A stretch of 64,000 nt of DNA, taken from Rosa chinensis (lineage: Eukaryota; Streptophyta; Magnoliopsida; Rosales; Rosaceae). Location of the stretch: assembly GCF_002994745.2 (NCBI RefSeq), contig NC_037092.1:71523823-71587822 (forward strand), in the 5' to 3' direction. Below the pieces are notes generated by a model. That model ran no database searches. It had not been told where the DNA came from and was given only the letters and a program-made list of their open reading frames with translations. Positions 52,333 to 63,915 of the stretch are shown piece by piece. Positions within the stretch are counted from its first letter, which is position 1, and each line of letters starts with the position of its first letter. Both the position numbers and the translations under genes were made by a program.

Positions 52333-53240
52333 AAATCATGAGGTAATGCTATGGATGTGGATCTTCAGAGCATTGGTTTAAGTGCTAGAATGCGAGTGGA
52401 AAAACAAAGCTACACAATACAAGGTATATAAAAGATATGAGAGAGCATGAGGCTCATCTCGCAGCTGAAGGAGATGATGGAGATGACAATAACGTCAATC
52501 TCATCCTTACGGACTTCAAATCTGGCGAGGAAAACAACAATGTTGATGCTGCAGATTTTGATTAAATAGTCTTTCATTTTCCAAGAATTATGTAATGGCA
52601 ATTGTGCCTTAATGAATAAATGACATTTGGTTTTAACTCTTTCTCACTACTCAATTAAACATGATGTCTAGGAAACGAAGTTGAGATTAGTGGTACTTAA
52701 GCGAGCCTCACTCCACCGACCTCTCTTCTTACTTTCCTGGTCATATTTAATTGGAATTACCAAAAGGATTGAGTGACTACAATTTGTCTACATTTCATTT
52801 TATTTGGATTAGATTTGATCAAGAAATTTTGATATAATCGTTGGCTATTATTAATAAAGTGTCGATTCTTTTAATTTTGAGCTTTATTCACTTAGGTATG
52901 TTTCCCAGAGAGCTAGAATGCCTCGCGGATAGTGCTGCTACATACCTTGACATAGGCAATTATTCCTTGGGATGATACCTACTCAATCTTCTGTGACTAC
53001 GATGGTAGGGCCATCACAATTAATTCATGGTCAAGGACCAGCTCATTGCCAAATGGCACATTGATTTATGTCACTGAAGCTCTCTACGCTCCTAGGGTCG
53101 GAGGTCCCCCTTTTTGAGCTTTCAAGATATTAGAGCCAACGGTTTTCATTTGGAAACACATAGCGAGAATAGACATAAGTTCCTTTGCATTATCTCTAAT
53201 GACTACGAGTATTAGAGAAGCTCATGTGTCGCTCTAGTGA
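52333..53240 (+). pseudogene. copia gag zinc knuckle and protease remnants
   Basis: A CCHC knuckle (C-Y-G-C-G-S-S-E-H-W-F-K-C) lies at 52347-52385. After degenerate sequence a protease active-site relic, C-L-A-D-S-A-A-T, is seen near 52920-52945; functional copia proteases have D-S-G at this place. Multiple stops follow. Confidence 0.65.
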
Positions 53241-54208
53241 ATTATATGTAACCACTATTCAAGTAATTGAGTCCAATAACGTCATAAGAGATGACTTTGG
53301 GACATCGACACATATAGGCTTTGGCATGACCAATTGGGACATCCAGGTTATGATATGATGATCCGTTTATTAAAGCCTTCACACGGACATCCATTCTTTT
53401 GAGTGAAAACAAGTACGAATCAAAAGTTGATTCAAGGAGAAGGACCATGTTGTCACCCCCTAAGGCAAGAGCTTGGCATTGACGCCAAGTGTGGCAATGT
53501 GCCACCCCTCTCCACTTCTCAAGTCAATTGTGATTTTGTGGCTCAACCAAAATCCTCATTAGTTTCTTCTAAGACCCATCGCTCGTTTCCCAAAGCCTGC
53601 TCTTTAAGGATCGAGACCATCCTATGCGAAGGACACATGTGTTCTCAAAGAATCCAAAGGGATTATGTGGATCGACTCAACCAACTTGCGGACTGCTTAG
53701 ATGTTTAATGTTGTTGGTTGATATGTGGACAAGCTGGTCACGTGTCGCACTATCATCCACTCGTAATGCTGCTTAAAATGAACTCTTAGCCCAAATCATA
53801 TGGCTACGGGCTCACTACCCGGATCATCCCATTCAGTCAATTTGACTTGACAATGCTAGAGAGTTTACATCGAAAATTTTTCGATGTCTATTGCATATCA
53901 TCGGGTATTAATATCAAGTATCATATTCTCATGTACACACCCAATTGATCTCGCCGAAAAGCCACCGTTAAATGACTACGTTGGTAGCTCGGACATTGGT
54001 AATGCGCACCAATATTTCCGCTTGGGTTCTGCAATATCGCATGCAGTTATACTAATTCATCTATGACTCATAGCAGCTACTCAACTTTTATTTTCGTTAC
54101 AGCTAGTGACTGGGTTCGAGTCTAATCTCATATTTATGCAAATTTGAGTGTGCGGTTTATGTGCCAATTGCGCCGCCACAGCACATCAACATGAGTCATT
54201 GCAACGAA

Positions 54209-54243
<35 letters not shown>

Positions 54244-54500
54244 GTTGGACATAAGTCTTCAACTATAAGTCCGCTATGTAAAACCCTTGACAGGCGATCT
54301 CTTTTTCGCTGGATTTGCGGATTGTCACTTTGATGAGACAGTCTTCCCATCGTTAGGGGGAGATTAGAACGTCAATGTTCTTAAGGAACGACAGGAATTA
54401 TCGTGGTCTATCCCCACTATGTCTCATCTTGATCCCCTAAAAGTGACGAGATCATATATACTCTGCTGCAAACATGCCTACAAGAATTGATGTCCCCACA
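53241..54500 (+). pseudogene. copia integrase remnants
   Basis: Scattered pieces only: a GAG-pre-integrase-like segment (GHD-x-MIRLL, ~53325-53375), then YVDRLNQLADCLDV (~53660) and a core piece near 53790-53980 with YRI/IISYHIP-like and 'HTPIDLAEKP' sequence. An (AT)14 run at 54212-54239 and numerous stops show advanced decay. Confidence 0.6.
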
Positions 54501-55800
54501 AGAGGACATGGCGCCACCCAGAAAAGATGGGTACGGCACCACCACCATGGATGGTGGTATGGTGATGCCACAAGGTGGCATAATGACGTCATAGGCCATG
54601 GGTTCCGCTAGAGAGCGTAGGAGACCCATAGGTTCGATGGATTCTCGCCCTAGGAAGAGAGTGAGTTTGGCACGACTTGATCCATTGATCATTGATACTC
54701 AAAATCCGTCTCATGAGAATATTCTAGATTATGGTTATGTCCAAGGGACATCATTGGGGGACGCCTCAATGTTAGAACCAATTCCTGAGAATATAGAGAT
54801 CTCTATGAATTACACTAGTGTACATGGAGACGTGGAATTATTGAGACCAATGACATCGAACCTTACTCCGTTGAAGAATGCCAACATAGAGAAAATTGGC
54901 CTAAATGGAAAGATGTGATCCAGGTTGAATTGGAGTCACTAACGAAGATGAAGGATTTCGGGCCTGAGATGCCAACACCTCCTAACATAAAACCTGTTGA
55001 AATTAATAGGTATTCTTTAGATAGCGTGATGAGAAAAAGAAATGATAATCTCGCCTTATGGCGCAAGGCTTCTCACAAAAACGCCCTGGAATCGACTACG
55101 AGAAGACATATTCTCTCGTAATAGATGTCATTACGCTCCACTACCTTGTCAGTTTGGTAGTTTCCAAATAACTGAACATGCAGCTTAGGAATGTGGTCAC
55201 TACGTATCTCTATGGGGATCTAGATAAGGAATATAATGAAGGTTCTTGTGGACTTCATTTACCCAAATCAAGTGGCTATTGACCACGGAGTGCGTTTGCA
55301 ATGAGGGTGAAATGCTTACTAAAGTGACTACTTGATTGGGAAGGGATATGATATACTATGCCCCTGCGTTTTCATGACAAGTTCTGGATTTGCAATTGTC
55401 ACGGTTTATGTTGATAAACATGATTGGAACCCTTGAGAGTTAAGGGAAACCGCTGAACACCTGAAATCCAAGTTTGAGATGAAGGACCTTAGGAGAACAC
55501 AGTTTTGTCTAGATTTAGAACTTGTAACCATGTCAATAAATGCTTTGCATTTTGATAAAGTCAAAGATGCACTCCCATGGTCGTCCGTAGTCTTGACCCT
55601 AAGTGGGATCCGTTTCGTCCCAGGGATGATGACGAAAACGTGTTAATAGCAAAAGTGCTTACCTGAGTACAATAGGCGCATTATTGTACTTATCACAATA
55701 CAAGACCGGACGCTTCAATTGTTACGAACTTGTTGGCTAGATATAGCCCCGTGCCAACGCAACGTCATTGGACTAGTATAAACTATAAAGACAATCTTTC
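54501..55800 (+). pseudogene. copia reverse transcriptase remnants
   Basis: The frame 54598-54918 (PRKRVSLARLDPLIID, FENI-type linker) leads into the RT N-terminus (WKDVIQVELESLTK, ~54905-54945; PTPPNIKPV). Later RT blocks (~55200-55700) are present in broken frames. No intact YVDD box is readable. Confidence 0.65.
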
Positions 55801-56100
55801 GTTACTTAAAATGTACGATAGATATAGGCTTGTTCTATCCCTACAAAGAGAAAAGAAATGACGGAAGTGTGGGATCGGACCCCACAAGGGAAAATGCCAC
55901 CTTCCGTGCTCCTCTTCCGCTCCATCAAAATGACAACAAGCACTTCTAAATATTGAAGTGAACCAAATCCGATCAGAGGATAATGTAGCGGACTTATTTA
56001 CTAAGTCGTTACCAAAATCCACCTTCGAGAAACATGTGACGAGTATCAGATTGAGAAAGTTATCCGAACTTTCATGATTGTGGCAATCAAGGGGAGATAT
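55801..56100 (+). pseudogene. copia RNase H remnant
   Basis: The last ~50 codons are readable: NQIRSEDNVADLFTKSL and STFEKHV (55955-56040), the standard end of copia polyproteins. Compared with the minus-strand element most of the RNase H core is deleted or scrambled before ~55940. Confidence 0.7.
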
Positions 56101-56281
56101 TGACATCAGGGGGAGGCATGATGTCTAAATGTTCGATCTCGAAGAGTGAAAGACATGCTGTGCTCTTTTTGTCCTTCGACCAGGGTTATTTTTGTCTGAC
56201 AGGGTTTTTGTTACCTGACAAGGTTTTTAACGAGGCAACAATCAAAGCGTCATCACCAAGTTTGAGCAGCACAAGGGGGAG

Positions 56282-56459
56282 TGTTGAAGGATGTCGACAT
56301 CATGTGTGCCTCTACGAACTACGGTTTAGACTTGTAATAGGAAAGTGTTCTAGATATTCAATTGTATTCGGATTCTATTACCTATTGTGTACCTTGTAAC
56401 TCCTTATATAAATGGCTTCTATTATTAATAATAAACACAATTGCAATTCTCCTACAACA
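56282..56459 (+). repeat. 3' LTR of plus-strand copia element
   Basis: 178 bp, the partner of 48297-48474 with about a dozen differences. The polypurine tract CAAGGGGGAG (56272-56281) precedes it and CAAAG (56460-56464) follows. Confidence 0.92.
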
Positions 56460-56464
56460 CAAAG

Positions 56465-57016
56465 ATGATTAAGCGGTGCATTTTGTTCGATCTTAACGAG
56501 AGAAGCCTAAATACCAAAAGTCTGTACTATTAAACTTGAGGATTTGTCTGCTTCTGAACGGTCATCTATATGTATGTATCTCAACCACATATATTAAATT
56601 TATAAGTTGAAATTATAATAACTTATAACTGTGCATTTAGTTTCAGCTATCAGATTCACTTGTTCCTTAAACTGTCACTTTAGGTGAGCATGCCTCTATG
56701 TATATATTAATTGCATTATAAGAAAAAATGAACCCATAACTTGTTCTAATCCAAAGACCTACCCGAAGAGCTTAGCCACATTTATATATTTAGTAAACCT
56801 TATTTGAAAAAGGAAAATTATTATATGATTCCAGACCATGATACACGTGGTGGTTTAGACTGATATTATTGGTTCATATGAGCGTACTAATTTTTAATTG
56901 GTTATCTTAATTTAAATTTTTGTTTTAACTGTCTGCATAGTCTCTACCAAATTTGAGTGATATTATTGATTCATACGACCACATGGCAGTGCCACATGGT
57001 AGTCCAGGACTAAGAC
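56465..57016. other. Spacer, no feature recognised
   Basis: AT-rich DNA between the copia element and the hAT-like element. The phrase 'GATATTATTG(A/G)TTCATA' occurs twice (~56862, 56960) next to 'CCACATGG'/'CACGTGG' words, perhaps remnants of a small repeat. Confidence 0.35.
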
Positions 57017-57947
57017 TAGGAATATGTCAGGTCGGGTCGGTTTGAGGTCCAAACCGTTTCTGACCCAATTCAGTCAGTAAGCCAAAAATTCAAACCGAGC
57101 ATTGATTTAAAATGGGCCGGGCCGAAATATCTGTTGGGCCTAATTTCCAAATCGGCCCGATTCGGTTTCGGTTTGTAATGGGTTTTTTGTTTAGACAACG
57201 TCAGTTTTAAATAGGTCTTCTTTTTAACTTAGATTTTAGATTTTCTATATAGATTGACCCAATTTCAAGCCTAATTTTGTATTTAGCAAAAAAATAAAAG
57301 AACTAACAAATGACAACCAATTTTCTGAGCTCAATTTTTATTATTTTTTTTTGTGTTTCAAAGTGAAATTCATCAGATTTACAGATTATTACAAACAATG
57401 ATTGTGAAAAATATGTTATGAATAATTGCATATTTTCTGGTAGGGATGATAACTCTGAATAAGACTAATAATGCACAAGGATCACTCTTCTCTCTTTGGA
57501 GGCATGGCAAGGAACTCTCTTCATGCTACCGTGTGAGATAAAATAAATGGACAGAACAACTATATTATTCCCAAACTAAGAACCATAATATGTCAGATAG
57601 CATGACATATCATTGCCAAACAAATATAGCAATCCCTCCAGATCGTAGATCATTGCCAAACAAAAATAACAACCCCTCCATAGTGCCAAAGTTCATAAAA
57701 AAAAACAATAATAATAACAAAAGAAAAATAGAAAATGTTGAACACAAAATAATAACAACACAAACTATATATAGAAATAAATAAAAATCGACCGATTTGG
57801 TTTGGCAGTACAAACTGGATTTGAACCCGGTTTAATCGGTTTTGGTCTGATTTTTTTTTTCCCTTTTTACATTGGTTCGATCATTGAATTAGAAAACCAA
57901 TCCAATTCGTCCCGTTTTTAAGGCAAATTTGTTTTTGCCCACCCTTA
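57017..57947. mobile_element. hAT-like non-autonomous element (931 bp)
   Basis: Both ends carry the 'GGGTCGG..TT.GG..C' type of pyrimidine/purine words common at plant hAT MITE ends: left TAGGAATATGTCAGGTCGGG, right, inverted, TAAGGGTGGGCAAAAAC. The flanks ACTAAGAC (57009-57016) and TCCAAGAC (57948-57955) share 6 of 8 bases, an imperfect 8-bp duplication. Inside are subterminal CCGATT/CCGGTT words and a duplicated 'ATCATTGCCAAACAAA' segment (~57611, 57650). No coding capacity. Confidence 0.4.
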
Positions 57948-57977
57948 TCCAAGACCATAGAATAATTATTCTCTAGT

Positions 57978-58197
57978 TGTTTTAGAATGAGAGAATTTGA
58001 GAGAGATTGACGAGAGAATTGTGTGTTTCACTATTGATAATAGGAGCCCTATATATAGGGATTACAAAGTACATATTCTAATGATACAAGGAAAACTATT
58101 CCGAATAGGACTAGGAATTCTAGAACATTCTCTCCTATTACAATCATAGAACTAATCCTAGTTTGATAAGGCAAACAAATGTTAATATTCTTCAAAA
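57978..58197 (-). repeat. 3' LTR of minus-strand copia element (220 bp)
   Basis: The inner boundary is CTTCAAAA next to the polypurine tract (minus strand CAAGGGGGAG, 58207-58198); the outer boundary is TGTTTTAGAATG at 57978. A TATA-like CCCTATATATAGGG (58047-58060) is also present in the partial 5' LTR. Confidence 0.85.
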
Positions 58198-58398
58198 CTC
58201 CCCCTTGTGTCGCTCAAACTTGGTGGTGACACTTCAGCCGTTGCCTCGTTAAAAACCTTGCTTGAGTGAAAAACCCTGTGGGACAAAAACAAGCTTGAGG
58301 AGGAGAAAAGAGTACAATACGTCCTTCACTTCTTCGAGATCAAACATGTAAACATCATAACTCCCTCTGATGTCGATATCTCCCTGTGATTGCTACAA

Positions 58399-58900
58399 TC
58401 ATAGGAGTTCGGATAACTTTATCAATCCGATGCTCTTCATATGTTTCTCGAAGGTGGATTTAGATAATGACTTAGTGAATAAGTCCGCTACATTATCCTT
58501 TGATCGGATTTGATTCATTTTAATCTTTAGAAGTGATTGTTGTTGCTGATTGTAAAAGAACTTAAGCGATATATGCTTGGTGTTGTCACCCTTGATGAAA
58601 CCTAACTTCATTTGCTCAATACAAGTTGCATTATCCTCATAAATGCATGTAGGTTCATCCGTGGTAAACTTCAAACCACAAGCTCCTCGAATATGTCTAA
58701 TTATAAACCTTAGCCATATGCATTCACACACTGCCTCATGTAGGGTAATAATCTCTGCATGATTAGAGGAAGTAGCGACAAATGTCTACTTTGTAGACCT
58801 CCAAGATATCGCGGTGCTTCCCATAGTAAAGACATAACCTCTTTGGGAGCGACATTTGTGAGGGTCAGAGAGTTACCCTGCATCAGCAAAACCCATCAAA
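58399..58900 (-). pseudogene. copia RNase H, minus-strand element
   Basis: The frame 58399-58731 (110 codons) is open. It contains CIYEDNATCIEQMKLGF, GDNTKHISLKFFYNQQQ, NQIRSKDNVADLFTKSL and STFEKH, the complete second half of copia RNase H. Upstream (to ~58900) the first half is recognisable (HKCRSQRGYVFTMGSTAISW) but carries stops. Confidence 0.85.
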
Positions 58901-60235
58901 ACATCACCATCATTTTGACGGAGGGGAGGAGGGTGACGTCGGCCATCTCGCCGGTCACGGCGGTGGGGACGGCGGCATTATGCCTAATGGGGTCCGATCC
59001 CATTCTTCCGTCATTTCTTTTCTCTCTATAGGGATAAAACAAGCCCATATCTATTGTACCTTTTAAGTATCGAAAGATTGTCTTTACACCAATTCAATGG
59101 CAACGCGTTGGCGCAGGGCTACTTCTAGCCAACAAGTTCATAACAAATGAGGTGTCTGGTCTTGTATTGTGTTAAGTACAATAATGCGCCTATTGCACAT
59201 AGGTAAAACACTTCTGCCAATTAACACGTCTTCGTCATCATCCCTTGGACGAAATGTATCCCTTTTAGGATCAAGACTACGGACAGCCATGGGAGTGCAT
59301 CTTGACTTTATCAAAATGCCAAACCATTCATTGACATGGTATACAAGTTCTAAATCTAAACAAAACCATGTTCTCCCATGGTCCTTCATCTCAAACTCGG
59401 ATTTCAGGTGTTCAGCGATTTCTCTTAGCTCTCAAGGGTACCAATTATGTTTATCAACATAAACCGCAACAATTGCAAATCCGGAACTTGTCATGGAAAC
59501 GTGCAGGCATAGTTCATCATATCTCTTCCTAATCAAGTAGTCACTTTAGTGAGCTTTTCAACCTCATTGGAAACGCTCTTCGTGGTCTATAGCCACTTGA
59601 TTTGGGTAAATGAAGTCTACAAGAACCTTCATTATATTTTGTATCTAGATCCCCATAAAGATACATAGTGACCACATTCGTAAGCTGCATGTTCAGTTAT
59701 TTGAAAACTACCAAACTAACAATGTAGTGGAGTACAATGACATCCATTACGAGAGAATACGTTTTCTCGTAGTCGATTCCAGGGCGTTTTGTGAGAAATC
59801 TTGTGCCATAAGGCGAGATTACCATATCTTTTTCTCATCACGCTATCTAACAAAGACCTATTAATGTCAACAGGTTTTATGTTAGGAGGTGTTGGCATAT
59901 CAGGCCTGAAATGCTTCCTCTTCCGTTAGTGAATCCAATTCAACCTGGATCGCATCTTTCCATTTCTGCTAATTTTCTCTACGTTGGCATTCTTCAACGG
60001 AGTAAGGTCCGATGTCATTGATCTCAATAATCCTACGTCCTCATGTACACTAGTGTAGTTTGTAGAGATCGCTATATTATCAGGAATTGGTTCTAACTTT
60101 GAGGAGTCGCCCAACGATGTCTCTTGGACATAACCACAATCCAGAATATTCTCATGAGACGGATTTTGAATATCAATGATCAATGGATCAAGTTGTGCCA
60201 AACTCGCTTTCTTCCTAAGGCGAGAATCCATCGAA
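58901..60235 (-). pseudogene. copia reverse transcriptase, minus-strand element
   Basis: The frames 59138-59389, 59716-59898 and 59926-60231 hold RT C-terminal (FCLDLELVYHVNEWFGILI), N-terminal (PTPPNIKPVDINRSLL) and linker sequence in the right order. Frameshifts and stops separate them. A GC-rich patch at ~58915-58985 does not match the other copia copy. Confidence 0.7.
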
Positions 60236-61410
60236 CCTATAGGTTTCCTACGCTATCTAGCGGAACCCATGGCCTATGACGCCATAATGCCACCTTGGCG
60301 TCACAATACGACCATCCATGGTGATGGTGTCGTGCCCATCTCCTATGGGTGACACCATGTCCTCTTGTGGGGACATCAATCCTTGCAGGCATGTTTGCAG
60401 CAGTTATATGTGATCTCGTCACTTTTAGGAGATCAAGATGAGACATAGTGGGGACAGACCACGACAAATCATGTTGTTCCTGTTGAACGTTGACGTTCTA
60501 ATCTCCCCCTAATGATGGGAAGATTGTCTCATCAAAGTGACAATCCGCAAATCTAGCGGTAAAGAGATCGCCTGTCAAGGGTTCTACATAGCGGACTTAT
60601 AGTTGGAGATTTATATCCAACACAAATATGTATTCGTTGCAATGACCCATTTTGATACTCTGTGGCGGCGCGATTGACACATAAACCGCACACTCAAATA
60701 TGCATAAGTACGAGATAATAGACTTACACCCAGTCACTAGCTATAATGCAAATAGGTTGAGTGGCTATGGGTTGTAGACGAATTTGCATAGCTGCATCCG
60801 ATATTGCATAACCCCAAGCGGAAATATTGGTGCGCATTACCAATGTCCGGGCTACCATCGTAGTCGTTTAATGGTGGCTTTTCCGCGAAACCATTGGGGT
60901 GTGTATATGGGAATGTGATGCCTAATATCAATCGCCAATGATATGTAATAGTTAACGAAAATTTTCGATGTAAACTCTCTAGTATTATCAAGTCGAGTGG
61001 ACTGAATGGGATGATCCGGGTAGTGAACCCGTAGCCATATGATCTGGGCTAGGAGTTTATCATAAGCAGCATGACGAGTGGACGATAGCGCGACACATGA
61101 CCAGTGTGCCCACACATTAACCAACACCATAAAATATCTAAGCAGTCCGCAAGTTGGTTGAATCGATTCACAGAATCCCTTGGATTCTATGTAAGAATGG
61201 AATTATTTCTTTAGTATCATTTGCATAGGATGGTCTCGACCTTAAAGAACAGGCTTTACAGAACAAAAGATGGGCTTTAGAAGCAACCAATAAAGATTTT
61301 GGTTGAGCCATGAAATCACAATTGACTTTAGAAGTAGAAAGAGGAGGTGAGTTAGGGTTCTTTGGCATCAAAGCCAGGTGATGGCCGCAGGGGTTAGGCG
61401 GCACCAGCCA
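60236..61410 (-). pseudogene. copia integrase, minus-strand element
   Basis: The frame 60852-61130 contains the integrase core end: AQIIWLRVHYPDHPIQSTRLDN (given in two parts by position, 61054-60985) and EFTSKIFVNYYISLAID, with catalytic Asp and later Glu positions recognisable. The pieces 60737-60991 (GFAEKPPLNDYDGSPDIGNA) and 61168-61404 flank it. Broken by stops. Confidence 0.65.
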
Positions 61411-62190
61411 TTGGTGGCCAGTCTAGCATGGTGGCCGCACCGTGAGGCACAAAGGCGGGCCATGCTTCTCCTCGATTCAATTTTTGATTCTTACTTCTCT
61501 TTGTTCTGAAGAATGGATGTTCATGTGAAGTGTTTAGTATTACGGATCATATCATGACTTGGGTGTCCCAAACTGTCATGTCAAAGCCTATATGTGTCAG
61601 TATCCCAAATGTCATCTCTTGTGATGTCATTGGACATAATTAGTCAAATAGTGGTTACATATAACCTACTAGAGTGACACATAAGTTTCTGTAACACTCG
61701 TATATGTCTGTAGTCATTAGAGGTGATGCAAAGAAACTCTTGTCCATTCTCACACCTTGTTTCCACATGAAAACCATTGGCTCTTATATCTTTGAAATAA
61801 TAAAGTTCGAATTAAAGAATCGACAGTTTATTAATAATAATAGCCAATGATTACATCAAAGTTTCTGGACTAAAATCAAATCCAAAGTAAAAATCAAATT
61901 TAGACAAATTGTAATTACTCAATTCTTTCGGTAACTCCAATTAAACATGACCAGAAAAGTAAGAAGAGATGTCAGTGGAGCAAAGCTCACTTAAGTACCA
62001 CTAATCTCAACTAGTTTCCTAGACATCATACTTAATTGGGTGAGCCTAGTGAGAAAAAGTTAAGACAATTGTCATTTATTGATTTAAGACATAATTGCCA
62101 TTTCATAATTCTTGGAAAATAAAAGACTATATGAAAAATCTGCGGCATTTTATCTTCATCGCCAGATTTAAAGTCTTTCATAACTCGATG
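61411..62190 (-). pseudogene. copia protease/pre-integrase region, minus-strand element
   Basis: Degenerate: GAG-pre-integrase-type wording near 61540-61680 (H-x4-H ... C-x2-C region partly lost) and protease-like sequence with stops. The 61975-62110 segment matches 52560-52720 of the plus-strand copia copy, inverted. Confidence 0.5.
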
Positions 62191-62960
62191 TCTTAATCAC
62201 CATTGATCAGATACTCCATAAAACATAATGTAGAGGATGTTCTGTTGATTGAGGCGTATTGACCCAATAAACATGGTCCCTAGGACCATTGGCGTTGGAA
62301 TAGTGTTACCATGGCCAAAAGTGGCTCCATGGTGTCCAACCCCTATACTCTCAAAGTCATGACTCCTTTGGTCATGTATTCGCCAACTTTGGCGATTACC
62401 TTCTTGAGCAGGTTGACCATATGGATCATATTGTCCATGGCGAATTTTTCTAGCCATTGAACGGTGCTCATGGTAGCTATCTTGAGGCCTACCAAATTCT
62501 ATATTCACAAATTCGTGGTTGTACCTTTCAACACAAACCATAGCTCTAATTAGCTGATGGGGATTTGTGATCTGTCCTTCGTTGATTAAGATTTGATAGA
62601 ATTCAGAGAATCTTAATTCAGTGATGGGGAAGGTAGTTAGGGTTTTCTCAATCAATTGTACTTCCGAACAATATTCCATAACTATTTCAAAGTTAGAGAA
62701 GCAGAGATTATTTCGTCGTGCTTCTAAGTTTGGAAGATCGTGAATGTTAACTAAAATGTTCACGAAGCGCTACCCAAAGGTTCTCTACCTAAAGGTTTCT
62801 AGCGCTATCTTCATTCATGTACTCAAACTAGAGTGCCATCTCTATGTGGCACTTCATCAGGGTAAGTGTCTTGGAATTATCTATCTCAGTTTGAGAGTCT
62901 TGAGCGGTTCCTTTAGAACAAGCCTCTTAAATTGTAGACAATAAATCAAGGGCAATTAGG
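62191..62960 (-). pseudogene. copia gag, minus-strand element
   Basis: The frame 62197-62763 (188 codons) encodes Gag: NLEARRNNLCFSNFEIVMEY, QLIEKTLTTFPITELRFSEF, GQITNPHQLIRAMVCVERYN. It corresponds to plus-strand positions 49780-50110 of the other copy. The N-terminal part (62763-62960) is shifted. It has no counterpart of the 1.95-kb insert seen in the other copy. Confidence 0.75.
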
Positions 62961-63013
62961 TGGAGCTCAATATTATGAGCCCACATGAAATATCTCATGC
63001 CCGTAGAATTTAG

Positions 63014-63328
63014 GGCACGTTTACTTACTTGGAATGGGAGGGAATGATTAAGGAGTAAAAACATTCATGTGTTTACTAACACATAAAGTAATCGGAATAA
63101 TTCCGGGTAAAAGAATTCCTGCATTTACTAATACATGAAGGAATTGGAATGGATGTAAGTCCCACCTCTTTATCAGGAATTGATTCCTGAATATTCAGGA
63201 ATTCGATTACGAAGGGGGAAGATGGGTTTAGGAATAAATCCTCCGGAATCAATACCGATTCCTTTCTTCTCTCATTCCACTTGTCTCCGATTCATGATTA
63301 TTTTCCATTCCAAGTAAGTAAATGTGCC
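63014..63328. mobile_element. MITE, about 315 bp, inside the minus-strand copia element
   Basis: The ends GGCACGTTTACTTACTTGGA (from 63014) and TCCAAGTAAGTAAATGTGCC (to 63328) are inverted repeats with one mismatch and extend to 24 bp with GGAATGG. The interior repeats 'GGAATTG' and 'ATTCCTG' words and contains a local palindrome near 63175-63205. The family is not certain (PIF/Harbinger- or hAT-like wording). No clear target duplication. Confidence 0.7.
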
Positions 63329-63899
63329 ATCAATAGAGTAAAATCGAGCTCGTTCAAGTTTGAAATCCTAAAAAAGGAGAAACAAGAACAGCTTAGTTTC
63401 GAAGTCAATGCTTCTACGAAAACTAATATTAAGATTTCCGAGCCTTAATGCTACTAAGAAATCGATTTCCAAGAAATTGGATTAGACCGAAACAATGATG
63501 TTTGTATGGTCAAAATTGATGCTTACGGACGCTCTTAGTCCGAAGTCTACGAAAGCTCTTAGTTTGTATAGCATGAATCTCCACAATTCCGCTTTTATAG
63601 AATCGAACCCACGTTACAGAAAGGTGGGATGTAGAAAAAGGGAGGTTGCAAGTCCCCAAAGAAAAGAAGATAAAATTAAAGTGCGGAAAGCAGGAACTTT
63701 AATGAAAATACTTGAATTTCTTTTCTTATTCTTCTTCTTGGTCTTGATCTTGAACTTGAAGATGATGTAGGAGGAGGAGGACTTGGGGCGATGGAAGTGG
63801 TGCGCACGACCAAGGATGGTGCGTACAGGTTCCTAGGGTTTGGTGTTGCGCAGCAGGATGCTTTGCAGAAAAATTTTGGCTTCTGATTTCAGGGTTAGG
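63329..63899 (-). other. Leader of the minus-strand copia element
   Basis: Non-coding. On the minus strand it contains the 'ACTAAGAGCGTCCG' and 'ACTAAGAGCTTTCG' motifs (~63540, 63565), as in the leader of the other copy, and a CTTCTT-rich tract near 63720-63740. Confidence 0.55.
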
Positions 63900-63913
63900 G
63901 CTCGTGCTGATAA
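63900..63913 (-). promoter_or_regulatory. Primer-binding site of minus-strand copia element
   Basis: Minus strand TTATCAGCACGAGC, two bases from the LTR end, identical to 48477-48490. Confidence 0.65.
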
Positions 63914-63915
63914 CG

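Larger units (their letters stand above)
48297..56459 (+). mobile_element. Ty1/copia retrotransposon on the plus strand, decayed, with a 1.95-kb insert
   Basis: LTRs of 178 bp at 48297-48474 and 56282-56459 both run TGTTGAAGG...CTACAACA and are bounded by a perfect CAAAG duplication (48292-48296, 56460-56464). A primer-site-like TTATCAGCACGAGC follows the 5' LTR and the purine tract CAAGGGGGAG precedes the 3' LTR. Gag, protease, integrase, RT and RNase H remnants follow in copia order (integrase before RT). All are riddled with stops and indels. A non-coding block with inverted ends interrupts gag. The minus-strand element at 57978 onward belongs to the same lineage. Confidence 0.93.
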
